64,000 nt of DNA from DATAUD01 sp036268455 (GCA_036268455.1 DATAUD010000022.1:62001-126000); one strand, 5' to 3'; counted from the first letter of the stretch, positions 1 to 9,552 are shown. Program-made: numbers and translations. Notes: generated by a model not told the origin, from the sequence alone.

Positions 1-1
1 C

Positions 2-637
2 ACGGCGCTTCCGGCGGGAGCGTTGCGCGACGCCTTGATGTCGCTGGGTGAACGGGCGGGATTTCGCGCGCGCGACATTCAGGTGATGGATGGGAGCAAA
101 CGGTCGCGGCACTCAAACGCTTTTTTCACAGGGTTGGGGCGATTTCGCAAGATCGTTTTGTTTGACACACTGGTGGAGCAGTTGGACCAGGCGGAATTGG
201 AATCGGTCCTGGCGCACGAGATCGGGCATTACAAAAAGGGGCATATACCGAAGACGATTGCGTTGTCACTGGGAGGGTCGTTGTTGGGATTTTATATTAT
301 CTCGGCTTTGGCGAAGGATGCGTGGTTTCTGGGCACGTTTGGTTTTGCGCAGGGGAACCTCGTGCCAGTCTTGCTGCTCATTTCGTTGCTGTCAGGGGCG
401 GTGACATTTTGGCTGTCGCCGCTTTTTCATCTTTTGTCGAGGCGGCACGAGTATGAGGCGGATGCGTTTGCGGCGGAATTGATCAAGCGGGCCGAACCGC
501 TGATTGCGGCGTTGCGGAAATTGAATGAGAAGAATCTCAGCAATCTGACGCCGCATCCGTTTTACAGCGGGTTTTATTATTCGCATCCGACATTGGTTGA
601 AAGAGAGGCTGCACTCAAATCATTTAGTGGCAGATAA
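2..637 (+). CDS. M48 family zinc metallopeptidase (Ste24/CAAX prenyl protease type), 5'-truncated by window edge
   Basis: This is the C-terminal part of an integral-membrane zinc endopeptidase of the M48 (Ste24-like) family, which cleaves at or near processed or misfolded membrane and lipidated proteins. The frame is open to the first base of the window, so the N-terminal membrane half lies outside it. The zinc site is visible as HEIGH (about 64 residues into the visible part), followed by two hydrophobic segments and the distal motif EYEADAFA, whose Glu is the third zinc ligand in this family. The C-terminal HPFYSGFYYSHPTLVER stretch is typical of Ste24-like proteins. The gene converges with the GH35 gene and their 3' ends overlap by 18 bp, so there is no room for a separate terminator. 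Family assignment is firm; the physiological substrate cannot be told. Confidence 0.9.
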   Translation, partial: TALPAGALRDALMSLGERAGFRARDIQVMDGSKRSRHSNAFFTGLGRFRKIVLFDTLVEQLDQAELESVLAHEIGHYKKGHIPKTIALSLGGSLLGFYIISALAKDAWFLGTFGFAQGNLVPVLLLISLLSGAVTFWLSPLFHLLSRRHEYEADAFAAELIKRAEPLIAALRKLNEKNLSNLTPHPFYSGFYYSHPTLVEREAALKSFSGR

Positions 638-2476
638 TTTCCGAAGGTCGTTCAGGATTGGGGTGTCGAGACCGATGACGACTGGGTTAGTCGGGCCGAG
701 CAAATCGAGGATGATGATTTCGTTGTCGCCGGGTTTCAGCCAGCAACCGGGGACGTATGCGGTTTGAGTCGGGCCGATGTTCCAGTAGCGGCACATACAA
801 TGACCGTTGACCCATAAATCTCCTTTGCCCCAGCCGCGCATGTCCAGGAACGTATCGCCGGGCTGTGCGAGCGTGAAAGTTCCACGCCAGAACGCGGGGG
901 CATCGACAGGCGGTTTTGCGGGGGCAAATTTCAGGCCGGCAATCATTTTGTCGTCCAAGGGCAGATTGTAAACGTCCCAGTTTTTCAGAATTTCTCCGGC
1001 GAGTTTTACGGGAGCAATGAGGCCCTTGTGATCGGCCATTTCGGGTCCGAAATTGATGCGGCCCATTGGCTCGACGAGAATGTCCAGCCGCGAATCGTGG
1101 TCGCGGGCGGGGATGGTCGCCGTGGCGGCGTTCGTGTTGCGTCTGTCAAACATATCAACGCGCCGGCCGTTAAGAAACACATAGCCGAAATCATGAATCG
1201 CCGCGGCTTCGAGCGTGGCGATGGGGCCGGAGGGGATTGTTGTACTATATAAAATGCAGCCGTAGCCCTGGTTGCACGATTCCATGTTGGGCGGCGTCTC
1301 GAAAGTTTGCGAGGCGGGCAGATTGTCGAAAACGGGCGCCATGCTGTCCAGCGTGACCGGCGCAAATGTGACGACGGGATTCCGGGCGGGCGGATCGGGC
1401 AGCTTTTCGCCGGGCATCAAGTATTTCGAGAAAAGCTCGCGGGTTTGGAAAAATTTCAGGGTCGTCCAGCCGGCTTCGCTGATCGGCGCGTCGTAATCGT
1501 AGCTGGAGGTGTCGGGTTTGAAGGGGCGATCACAGCCGGACCAGAGGTCGAACGTGGTGCCGCCGTGCGCCATGTAAATGCTGAAGGAGGCGTCGTGCGA
1601 AAGCATGTATTGGAGATCGGCGAGGTATTTTTTGGTGTCGCCATAATGATGCGGCTGGCCCCAGGTGTCGAACCAGCCGGGATAAAATTCACTGCAAATC
1701 AGCGGGCCGGTGGGTTGGAATTTGCGGAGCTTGCGAAAATTTCCCTGTGGGTCGCCGCCGAAATTTGCGGCTTGAAACAGATTGGTGTCGAGGCCGTTTT
1801 TCATGTCGTACGGGGGATTGCACTCGAAGAGAGGGACATCGAAACCGGCGTCGAGCAACGCTTGTTTGACGGCGTCCACGTATTGGGCGTCCTTGCCGAA
1901 GGAGCCGTATTCGTTTTCGACCTGGGCCATGATGATCGGGCCGCCGTGTGTGATTTGAAGGGGGCCGAGCACGCGGCCGACTTCCTTGAGGTAAGCGCGG
2001 GCGGGGTCGAGATAGCGCGGGTCGCGGGAGCGGAGTTGAATGCCGTCATTTTTCAACAACCACCATGGGGTGCCGCCCATTTCCCATTCGGCGCAGGAAT
2101 AGGGGCCGGGACGAAGAATGACCCACAAGCCTTCCTCCTGCGCGATGCGGCAGAATTCGGCGTCGTCGGCCTGGCCGCTCCAAACATATTGGCCGGGAAC
2201 GGGTTCGTGGAGGTTCCAAAAAAGATAAGCGCAAACGGTGTTGAGGCCCATGGCTTTGGCCATTTGGAGGCGATGCCGCCAATATTCGCGGGGGATGCGG
2301 GCGGCGTGCATTTCGCCGCAGCGAATTTGAAATCGCCGGCCGTCGAGGAGGAAATCATTCGTGCCGATTGCAAAGGTGTGCGAGGGAGTCGAGTTATCCG
2401 CGGCGGCAAGGCACAGCGGGAGAAGGGCGCAGGCGGTTGCAACGGCAAGACTGAAACGTTTTGAACTGAAGCTCAT
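620..2476 (-). CDS. Secreted glycoside hydrolase family 35 beta-galactosidase
   Basis: Predicted exported beta-galactosidase of 618 residues. Residues 1-25 form a signal peptide (Arg/Lys start, hydrophobic core, AAA cut). The catalytic (beta/alpha)8 barrel spans about residues 37-360 with the family landmarks FWNLHEP (86-92), RPGPYSCAEW (122-131), QVENEYG (185-191, acid/base Glu189) and SEFYPGWFDTWG (from 262, nucleophile Glu263). Beta-sandwich modules follow, ending in a WGKGDLWVNGHCMCRYW-type galactose-binding domain, which is the normal GH35 architecture. It removes terminal beta-galactose from plant or microbial polysaccharides outside the cytoplasm. It stands alone on its strand and diverges from the DUF1800 gene, leaving about 100 bp shared upstream DNA. 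The family is certain; substrate linkage is not. Confidence 0.93.
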   Translation of the reverse strand: MSFSSKRFSLAVATACALLPLCLAAADNSTPSHTFAIGTNDFLLDGRRFQIRCGEMHAARIPREYWRHRLQMAKAMGLNTVCAYLFWNLHEPVPGQYVWSGQADDAEFCRIAQEEGLWVILRPGPYSCAEWEMGGTPWWLLKNDGIQLRSRDPRYLDPARAYLKEVGRVLGPLQITHGGPIIMAQVENEYGSFGKDAQYVDAVKQALLDAGFDVPLFECNPPYDMKNGLDTNLFQAANFGGDPQGNFRKLRKFQPTGPLICSEFYPGWFDTWGQPHHYGDTKKYLADLQYMLSHDASFSIYMAHGGTTFDLWSGCDRPFKPDTSSYDYDAPISEAGWTTLKFFQTRELFSKYLMPGEKLPDPPARNPVVTFAPVTLDSMAPVFDNLPASQTFETPPNMESCNQGYGCILYSTTIPSGPIATLEAAAIHDFGYVFLNGRRVDMFDRRNTNAATATIPARDHDSRLDILVEPMGRINFGPEMADHKGLIAPVKLAGEILKNWDVYNLPLDDKMIAGLKFAPAKPPVDAPAFWRGTFTLAQPGDTFLDMRGWGKGDLWVNGHCMCRYWNIGPTQTAYVPGCWLKPGDNEIIILDLLGPTNPVVIGLDTPILNDLRKLSATK

Positions 2477-2535
2477 TTGTAATCAGATACCTGACGGCGA
2501 AGCGTTTGGACAGACGGATTTTCGCGGGAAAAAAA

Positions 2536-2564
2536 TTGACATCGGCGTCCGGTGAAGTCACAAT
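2536..2564 (+). promoter_or_regulatory. Candidate sigma70-type promoter for the DUF1800 gene
   Basis: A perfect -35 hexamer TTGACA (2536-2541) is followed after 17 bp by CACAAT (2559-2564, four of six matches to TATAAT). Transcription would begin near 2571, only about 5 nt before the ATG at 2576. This would make the mRNA nearly leaderless and rules against the upstream in-frame GTG at 2552 as the start. Based on hexamers and spacing only. Confidence 0.45.
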
Positions 2565-2575
2565 GGCCACTGCGC

Positions 2576-5500
2576 ATGCGAGGAGTTGATTCAGTTCGAA
2601 TCAGTGTGATCGCGTTCGTCATTTTCCTTGCCGCATCGTGCTGTTTAGCGGCTCCGATGGTGGACCTCAACGGGAACGGGATGAGCGACATTTGGGAGGC
2701 AATTCACAACGCGAGCAGCCTCGACCCGAATGCCGACACGGACGGAGATGGTGTCATTAACAGGGGGGAAGCGTTCGCGGGCACTGATCCGTTTAATTCC
2801 AATTCGTTCCCGGAAATTTCGTATAGCGCCAATCTTGGCACCAATTTCGCGGTGACGCTGCCGGTCGCGCTTGGGAAGCAATATTCGTTGTTGAGCGTCA
2901 CCAATGTGTCGGACTTGACGAGCACGAATTGGTTTTTGGAAACGAACTCTGTCGCGCGCAGCGGTTCGACGCTGACGCTGACCGCGCCGCTTGGCTCCGT
3001 GGAGAAGTATTTCAAAGTTTCCATTTCGGACGTTGATAGCGACGGGGATGGAGTCAACGATTGGGAGGAATATCAATTGGGACTGGAACCGCTGGACGCA
3101 TACAGCAACGGACAGATGGGAAACAATGGGGAGGCGCTGACGGATTATCAATATGTCGTCGGAAAGCTGGCGTTGCAAAATGTGGTTTCCATCACGGCGA
3201 CGGGTCCGATGGGAGTCGAGCCGGACCCGGGGCAAAGTTCCACAAGCCCGGGACAATTTACCGTGTCGCGCGGAGGATTTCCGCTGAACTCCATTACGGT
3301 GAGCCTTGCGTTGGGCGGGCCGGGAGCGGGGTATGCGACGCAAGGGGTTGATTTCACGGCGTTGCCGGTGTCGGTCACGTTCCCGGTCGGAGTCAGTTCG
3401 CAGACAATTACGGTGACGCCGTTGGCAAATACGAGTCTGGCGGCGCCGGTCATCGCGCAATTAAAAGTCATGGCCGGCGCGAATTACACTGTTGCCAGTT
3501 CTAATATGGCGGCTGTGGTGATTTATCCGTCGCCGACGGCGTCCGGGACTGGTTTGACGGGGCTGTATTTTACGAACTCGAGTTCGACGTATTCCAACAG
3601 CGCTAATTTTAATCCCGCCAATCTGAAAATGATCCGCATCGATCCGACGGTTGATTTTGTGTGGGGCAATACGACCAATCCCATTCCCAACAACGGCCAC
3701 TATTGTGTGCGGTGGGTTGGGCAGGTGGAACCGCAGTATTCGGAAATTTATTATTTTGACGCTTACACGGACGACGGGGTTCGGGTTTGGGTGAACGACA
3801 AGCTTATTATTGACAATTGGATGGCGCACGGGGCGGCGGATTCGGTGGGGAGCATCGTGCTGCAAGGTGGAGCGCGCTACGACATCCGGATGGATTATTT
3901 CCAGCAGACCAGCTCCGCGTTGGCGGAGTTGTATTGGTACAGCCCGGACCAATCCAGGCAGATCATTCCGAATACGTGCCTGTTTCCGACGAATACCACA
4001 GCCGCGCCGACTGTGATTATGAGCCCGCTTTCGGCTGTCGCATTTTTGGGGCAGCCGTTTACATTCCCCGTGCAGGCGGCAAATACGCCGATGGGATATA
4101 CCACGACTGGGCTGCCTCCCGGCCTCGGGTTCAACAGGACGAATGGCGTGATCAGCGGCGTTCCAACGCTTGCCGGGACATTTCAAGCGATCCTTACGGC
4201 GAGCAACGCAATTGGAGTCGCGGCTTCGACGTTGAGCATCCAGGTTTTCAGCACGGGGAGCGCGGTATCGCAGGAATTGTGGCTGAATGTGCCGGGGACA
4301 AACGTTTCGGACATTCCGGTTAACACGCCGGCAAATATCACCAACGCGCTCGGCGGGCTGGTTGGATTGACCAACTACGGCGACAATTATGGCGAGCGCA
4401 TTCGCGGTTATTTCACGGCGCCCGCAACGGGGAATTATTACTTTTGGATTGCCGCAAGCAATTCGGCTGAATTGTGGATTTCCAACGATGGGGACCCTGT
4501 CAACAAGGTTAAACGCGCCTACGTGCCGCCCAACGGAACCGCGCCGCAACAATGGAATCTTGAGACCAATCAACAATCCGCCTGGCTGGCGCTGAACGCC
4601 GGACAATCTTATTACATCGAGATTTTGCACAAGGCGGGCGTCGGGCCGGACGATAACTGGGCCGTCGGATGGTTGCAGGACTCCACCGGAACCAACACAA
4701 CGCCGGGTGGCATTGTGCCGGGATATTTGCTTTCGCGATATTTTCCGCCGCTGGCTTCGACGGCTTCGGGTACGCTTTACACGGCGGACATGGAAGCGGC
4801 GCCCGGGGTTACCAGCAAGGCGGTGGGTTCGGCGACGTTGCTGGTCAATTCGGCGGGGACGCAGGCGGTGCTGAATTATGCGATGAACAATCTGTCGTCG
4901 CCGATTGGCGGGCAGTCCATTGACAGCGATCCTTATCAGGGCGACCCAGGGGAATTGATCTATGACATTTCCGCGTCCAAACCGCAGCCGAACGGAAGTT
5001 TCTTGTGGAACATCAAGGCTGTCGGCCCGTTGACGGGGGCGGACGTTTCGCAAATTATCAGCGGAGGAATGGCCTATATTAATATTGACACGGTGAATTA
5101 TCCGGATGGCGAACTCAGCGGACACTTCGTCCTGGCCAATGGGTCGCAATCGTTCACGCCGCCGCCATCGCCGCCGGCGTGGACGGACGATTCGGCAAAC
5201 TCCAACGCCGCGTCGCGTTTTCTCATCCAGGCGACTTTCGGGCCGAGTCCCAGCGACATCGCCACCGTGCAATCGATGGGCTACGCAAACTGGCTTGCCT
5301 ATCAGTTTAGCCTGCCGCCAACGCACGTTCTGCCGGTGGTCGTCGCCAACAAGAACGCGGACCCGGCAAATCCATATCCGAGCGCCGATTGGTTCAACGC
5401 GTGGTGGAAGCAATCGATCACCGCGCCGGATCAATTGCGGCAGCGGGTGGCTTTTGCGTTGAGCGAAATCATGGTCGTCTCCGAAAATGGTGTGTTGCAG

Positions 5501-7516
5501 AACAACGCCTCGGCCCTGGCCTCCTATTACGACACTTTGCTTGACAACGCATTTGGCAATTTCCGGTCGCTGCTGCAAGCCGTGACGCTTGCGCCGGCGA
5601 TGGGCCTTTACCTCGACATGCAGGGGAACAACGAGGGCAGCATAATCACCGGCCTTCATGCGGATGAGAATTACGCGCGCGAGGTGGAGCAGTTGTTTTC
5701 GATTGGGTTGAATCGCCTCTGGCCGGACGGAAGCCTTGTGATGAACGCCGAGGGGAATCTGGTGCCTACTTATGATCAGAACGTGGTGATGGGATTTGCC
5801 AGCGTGTTTACGGGTTGGAATTATTATCAAATCAACCAGGCCAACGGGCGGCTGCCGTCGAATTGGTATCCGGCGGCCAATTACACCAATCCAATGGTGC
5901 TGGTCCCGGCCCATCACGACCTCGGGGCGAAATTGGTTTTGGACAATGTGGCGCTGCCGCCCGCGGCCGGGAGCCAGACGAATTCCGGGAGCACGAATTT
6001 TGACAATTACGGCGAAGGAAATTTGGCCGCGGCGCTGAATTCCATTTTCAACAATCAGAACGTCGCGCCGTTCATCTGCCGGCAGCTTATTCAGCGGCTG
6101 GTCACCAGCAATCCGAGCCACGATTATGTTTACCGCGTGGCGTCGGTTTTCAATGACGATGGGACTGGAGTTCGCGGCAATCTTCAAGCCGTCGTCCGGG
6201 CGATCCTGCTGGATTACGAAGCGCGTTCGACAAACATGTTGAGCGATCCGACATACGGCAAGCAGCGCGAAGGGCTTTTGCGCGTCACGGCGGCGGCACG
6301 GGCGTTTCCGGCGCCTCCGTCAAATGGCGGTGTTTACAGCGAAAACGGCACGCAAGTCATTTCCATTACTACTACGAATGCGCATCTTCTTAATAGTGGC
6401 GACACCCTGTTTTTGGAGTTTACCGATACCTCCGGCAACGCCGCTCCGGCGGAACAAGGCTACAGTGTTACCGTGACCAGCCCGACGATATTCACAGTGA
6501 ACGCGGCGGGTGTTTCGACGGGAACTTACACTCAGAGCAACGGTGTTATCACGGTTAATATTTCGGGCGATGGGTTGGTTCCTGGGAATTCGGCGTACTT
6601 GGATTTCACGACCGGGGGCGCGGCATCGGGGGTGTACCAAGTCGTGACGACCAACACGACTGCCTCCTTTACCGTTGCGACAACGAACACGACGACGCTG
6701 ACCGGAAACTGCGTTATGCCAAAAATCAGCGGTGGCGGGTATGTTCAAACCAAGACCAACGTCACGCTCACCACCACCTACATGCACGGGCTAACCCCCG
6801 GCGAAAGCGTTTTTATCAATTTCAGCAAGGCTGGCAGCGCTCCCGATGGGGTTTATGTTGTGAACACGGTGCCCAACTCTTTCCAGTTCACCGTCCTTGC
6901 GACCAATTCGGCCAACAAAACGCAGGATGGCCAGGTCATTTATCCTCTGGCGGCGCCTCCGCTGACACGCTCGGGTAAAGTTGCCATCGTCGAAAGCACG
7001 TGGAGTATGGGTTACACCGATACCGGTTCCACCTCGAGCCTTTCGCAGTCCCCATTGCGCTCGCCGACGGTGTTCAATTTCTTTTATCCCAATTACGAAT
7101 TTCCCGGCGCGCTTGCGGCGGCAGGGCTGACGACGCCGGAATTCCAATTGACGTCCGATACAAGCGTGGCGCTGGCGATGAATTTCCTGGAAGGAGGCAT
7201 CCTCGGCAACACGGCAAACACCAACGGACTGAGCAGTTTCACCGGCGGCAACGGCGCGGTTGTCATCGACGTGCGGCCGTGGATGACGCCGTCCTACACG
7301 AGCGCCGTGGGAATTCCGAGTTTGGTGGACGCCTTGAACTCATTGCTCGCGGCCGGCCAGCTTTCGGGCGCGGCAAAAACGAATATTGTCAAGTATGTTT
7401 CCAACCTCAACAACTTTCCCTACGGCAGCACGCCGACGGACTCGCAAATGCGCGACCGTATTCGGGCGGTCGTCCACCTGATTGTCACTTCGCCGGATTT
7501 CACAATCCAAAAATAA
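2576..7516 (+). CDS. Giant exported DUF1800 protein with Calx-beta, PA14, Ig-like and CHRD modules
   Basis: An exported 1646-residue protein. Residue positions here are counted from an in-frame GTG 8 codons upstream; the ATG at 2576 is preferred because it begins the signal peptide (hydrophobic core, Cys-Cys, cut near LAA) and lies just after the likely transcription start. In order: two Ca-binding DxDGDG-type loops (about 55-80 and 155-180), a Calx-beta domain (about 234-309), a PA14 lectin-like domain (331-480), a putative Ig-like domain (485-565), a second PA14-like region (about 618-728), a CHRD domain (739-860), then DUF1800 (from about 886). DUF1800 is interrupted at about 1264-1459 by three Thr/Gly-rich beta repeats before its conserved end (SPTVFNFFYP, about 1503). 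DUF1800 genes are normally followed by DUF1501 genes, as here, one base away. The biochemical role of DUF1800 is unknown; adhesion or carbohydrate-binding modules suggest a cell-surface location. Confidence 0.85.
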   Translation: MRGVDSVRISVIAFVIFLAASCCLAAPMVDLNGNGMSDIWEAIHNASSLDPNADTDGDGVINRGEAFAGTDPFNSNSFPEISYSANLGTNFAVTLPVALGKQYSLLSVTNVSDLTSTNWFLETNSVARSGSTLTLTAPLGSVEKYFKVSISDVDSDGDGVNDWEEYQLGLEPLDAYSNGQMGNNGEALTDYQYVVGKLALQNVVSITATGPMGVEPDPGQSSTSPGQFTVSRGGFPLNSITVSLALGGPGAGYATQGVDFTALPVSVTFPVGVSSQTITVTPLANTSLAAPVIAQLKVMAGANYTVASSNMAAVVIYPSPTASGTGLTGLYFTNSSSTYSNSANFNPANLKMIRIDPTVDFVWGNTTNPIPNNGHYCVRWVGQVEPQYSEIYYFDAYTDDGVRVWVNDKLIIDNWMAHGAADSVGSIVLQGGARYDIRMDYFQQTSSALAELYWYSPDQSRQIIPNTCLFPTNTTAAPTVIMSPLSAVAFLGQPFTFPVQAANTPMGYTTTGLPPGLGFNRTNGVISGVPTLAGTFQAILTASNAIGVAASTLSIQVFSTGSAVSQELWLNVPGTNVSDIPVNTPANITNALGGLVGLTNYGDNYGERIRGYFTAPATGNYYFWIAASNSAELWISNDGDPVNKVKRAYVPPNGTAPQQWNLETNQQSAWLALNAGQSYYIEILHKAGVGPDDNWAVGWLQDSTGTNTTPGGIVPGYLLSRYFPPLASTASGTLYTADMEAAPGVTSKAVGSATLLVNSAGTQAVLNYAMNNLSSPIGGQSIDSDPYQGDPGELIYDISASKPQPNGSFLWNIKAVGPLTGADVSQIISGGMAYINIDTVNYPDGELSGHFVLANGSQSFTPPPSPPAWTDDSANSNAASRFLIQATFGPSPSDIATVQSMGYANWLAYQFSLPPTHVLPVVVANKNADPANPYPSADWFNAWWKQSITAPDQLRQRVAFALSEIMVVSENGVLQNNASALASYYDTLLDNAFGNFRSLLQAVTLAPAMGLYLDMQGNNEGSIITGLHADENYAREVEQLFSIGLNRLWPDGSLVMNAEGNLVPTYDQNVVMGFASVFTGWNYYQINQANGRLPSNWYPAANYTNPMVLVPAHHDLGAKLVLDNVALPPAAGSQTNSGSTNFDNYGEGNLAAALNSIFNNQNVAPFICRQLIQRLVTSNPSHDYVYRVASVFNDDGTGVRGNLQAVVRAILLDYEARSTNMLSDPTYGKQREGLLRVTAAARAFPAPPSNGGVYSENGTQVISITTTNAHLLNSGDTLFLEFTDTSGNAAPAEQGYSVTVTSPTIFTVNAAGVSTGTYTQSNGVITVNISGDGLVPGNSAYLDFTTGGAASGVYQVVTTNTTASFTVATTNTTTLTGNCVMPKISGGGYVQTKTNVTLTTTYMHGLTPGESVFINFSKAGSAPDGVYVVNTVPNSFQFTVLATNSANKTQDGQVIYPLAAPPLTRSGKVAIVESTWSMGYTDTGSTSSLSQSPLRSPTVFNFFYPNYEFPGALAAAGLTTPEFQLTSDTSVALAMNFLEGGILGNTANTNGLSSFTGGNGAVVIDVRPWMTPSYTSAVGIPSLVDALNSLLAAGQLSGAAKTNIVKYVSNLNNFPYGSTPTDSQMRDRIRAVVHLIVTSPDFTIQK

Positions 7517-7517
7517 T

Positions 7518-8966
7518 ATGCCGTCAAAACAAATTTCTGTCATGGACCGCCGGGGCTTCATTCGCCAGGCGGCTTGCGCGGCGGTGGGCACAACGGCTCT
7601 GACTTGCTCGTTGCGCGATTTGCGTTTTATGAACGCCGCCGTGGCGCAGAGCAATATCAGCGATTACAAGGCGTTGGTTTGCGTTTTCATGCAAGGCGGC
7701 AACGACTCGAACAACCTGATCGTTCCCACCATTACGTCGGAATATAACAATTACGCGGCGATTCGCACTCCGGTGCTGGCCATTCCGCAAACGTCCCTGC
7801 TGGGCATCGCGGCGCAGGTCGGTGACGGTCACGAATATGGATTGCATCCGTCCTGCGTCGAATTGCATACGCTTTTCGGCGAGGGGAAACTGGCGATTCT
7901 ATTCAATACCGGAACGCTGGTTTATCCGCTGACACGCGCGGAATATGAATCCGGCTCACCGGCAGCGCCGCCGCAATTATTTTCGCACGCCGACCAGCAG
8001 ACCCAATGGCAAACCTCGATTCCGGATCAACCACCCACGACGGGGTGGGGCGGCCGTTGCGCGGATTTGCTCGCGTCAGTGCAACCCGGCGCGCCCATTT
8101 CCCTGGTGGTGACATTGGCGGGGGCGAACACCTTTGAAATCGGCAATACGCTGACGCAATACTCGGTATCCACCAGCGGCGCGATTTCGTTGAGTTCCGT
8201 AAGCGGGGCGCGATTGCAGGCGTTGACCAACATTCTCGGCCTTCCGTATCCGAATATGCAGTCCAAGGCTTACGCGCAAGTCGCCGAGCACTCCATCAAC
8301 ACGGGCGCGCTGCTGAACACCGCCGTCGCCCCGACCAGTTTGGCCAGTTTCTGGACGGTCCCTTTTCCAACGAAAATCACCCCGCCCGGCGGCACGGCAT
8401 TCTCTTCGACGCTCAGCCCGCAATTGCAAATGGTGGCGCGTCTCATCCAGGCCGGAAGCCGAAGTGTCGCCAGCGGCGGGTTTGGGATGAAGCGCCAAAT
8501 TTTCTTTTGCCAGGTCGGCGGTTACGATTTGCACACCAATCAAACTCCGGGCCCGGGAAATACCACGCTCGGCGCGCATGCCAACCTGCTGGCGGAGTTG
8601 AGCCAAAGCATGTTCGCTTTCGAGCGGGCGATGGAGCAGCTCAGTTTGTCCGACAATGTCACCAGTTTCACCGCGAGCGATTTTGGCCGGACTTTTCCCA
8701 GCAACGGCGAAGGAAGCGATCACGGTTGGGGCAGCCATCATTTGATTCTCGGCGCCGCCGTAAAAGGCCGGCAGACCTACGGCGCGTTCCCGGCGCAGAC
8801 TATCAACGGGCCCAACGACACGAGCACGGGGCGATGGATTCCCACGACCGCGATCGACCAATATTTCGCGACACTTGCGACGTGGTTTGGGGTGGACAGC
8901 GGCAATTTGGCCACTGTGTTTCCGAACATCGGGAGGTTCGCGTCGCCTAATTTGGGATTTATATGA
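7518..8966 (+). CDS. Tat-exported DUF1501 protein, partner of the DUF1800 protein
   Basis: Predicted 482-residue DUF1501 protein, distantly related to the sulfatase/alkaline-phosphatase fold. The N-terminus carries a twin-arginine signal (DRRGFIRQAACAAVG). The family motifs FMQGGNDSNN (near residue 55), a GGYDLHTNQ stretch and SDFGRTFPSNGEGSDHGWG toward the C-terminus are all present. The ATG follows the DUF1800 stop after one base and the 3' end overlaps the next gene by ATGA, so the three genes are an operon. A second start at 7542 (MDRRGFI) would shorten the protein by 8 residues and leave the Tat signal intact. In Verrucomicrobiota and Planctomycetota these pairs are exported together; their reaction is not known. 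Confidence 0.9.
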   Translation: MPSKQISVMDRRGFIRQAACAAVGTTALTCSLRDLRFMNAAVAQSNISDYKALVCVFMQGGNDSNNLIVPTITSEYNNYAAIRTPVLAIPQTSLLGIAAQVGDGHEYGLHPSCVELHTLFGEGKLAILFNTGTLVYPLTRAEYESGSPAAPPQLFSHADQQTQWQTSIPDQPPTTGWGGRCADLLASVQPGAPISLVVTLAGANTFEIGNTLTQYSVSTSGAISLSSVSGARLQALTNILGLPYPNMQSKAYAQVAEHSINTGALLNTAVAPTSLASFWTVPFPTKITPPGGTAFSSTLSPQLQMVARLIQAGSRSVASGGFGMKRQIFFCQVGGYDLHTNQTPGPGNTTLGAHANLLAELSQSMFAFERAMEQLSLSDNVTSFTASDFGRTFPSNGEGSDHGWGSHHLILGAAVKGRQTYGAFPAQTINGPNDTSTGRWIPTTAIDQYFATLATWFGVDSGNLATVFPNIGRFASPNLGFI

Positions 8967-9532
8967 CAAGAAAGCTGGCCATCCTCGCTGTGGCGTTATG
9001 CGGGGTGGCCGTGGCGCTGTTTTTTTGTCTGCGACGCGAGACGCCCCTGAATAATCCGCCGGCCGCCACGATTCCCGCGGCATCACAACCGATTACCACG
9101 CCAGCCGCGGCTAAAACGGCATCGCGGCCGCCTGCTGCAACGCAAAGTTCGCCGACTCCCGTGTACGCCGCAGTCCCGACAACCGCGCCGGCAAAAGCTG
9201 CCCGCCGCATTTATCCCTTGCAATTCACGAACATTCCTCCAGACCGTGTGATGGACAACATGCGAATCGTTTTCCACGAGTATGCTTCGATGTTTGGGGG
9301 TAACCCCGTGGGCACAAATCCCGAAATTACGGCGGCTTTGAGCGGAAAAAATCCGAAACAAGCGAATTTCATCAATCCCGAGGCCGGCATGCGCATCGAC
9401 GCCCAAGGCGAATTGATCGACCCGTGGGGAACTCCGTTTTTCTTTCATCAACTTTCCGGCACCGTCATGGAAATCCATTCCGCCGGCCCCGACCGAATCA
9501 TGTGGTCGGACGACGACCTGGTGATCAAGTAA
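8963..9532 (+). CDS. Membrane-anchored hypothetical protein, third gene of the DUF1800/DUF1501 operon
   Basis: A 189-residue protein of unknown function. Residues 5-22 form one hydrophobic segment (signal anchor). Residues 28-75 are a Pro/Ala/Thr-rich linker of low complexity. The C-terminal 110 residues are a compact domain with the motif DPWGTPFFFHQLSG and SAGPDRIMWSDDD. The Asp-Pro-Trp-Gly-Thr-Pro motif followed by a G-P-D stretch resembles the C-terminal calcium-loop region of type II secretion pseudopilins (GspG-like), but there is no N-terminal prepilin motif, so I treat this as a resemblance only. The start codon overlaps the DUF1501 stop as ATGA, implying translational coupling. Probably periplasmic and accessory to the preceding pair. 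Confidence 0.7.
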   Translation: MTRKLAILAVALCGVAVALFFCLRRETPLNNPPAATIPAASQPITTPAAAKTASRPPAATQSSPTPVYAAVPTTAPAKAARRIYPLQFTNIPPDRVMDNMRIVFHEYASMFGGNPVGTNPEITAALSGKNPKQANFINPEAGMRIDAQGELIDPWGTPFFFHQLSGTVMEIHSAGPDRIMWSDDDLVIK

Positions 9533-9552
9533 GTGTAACGCTGTCCGCTTTT

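Noticed and set aside
1307..2464. A 385-codon plus-strand frame antisense to the GH35 gene
   Set aside because: The minus-strand frame has all GH35 catalytic motifs; the plus-strand frame has none.
3461..6187. A 908-codon open frame on the minus strand inside the DUF1800 gene
   Set aside because: Arg/His/Ile-rich composition with no domain pattern, directly antisense to a gene with recognisable PA14, CHRD and DUF1800 domains. A codon-bias shadow.
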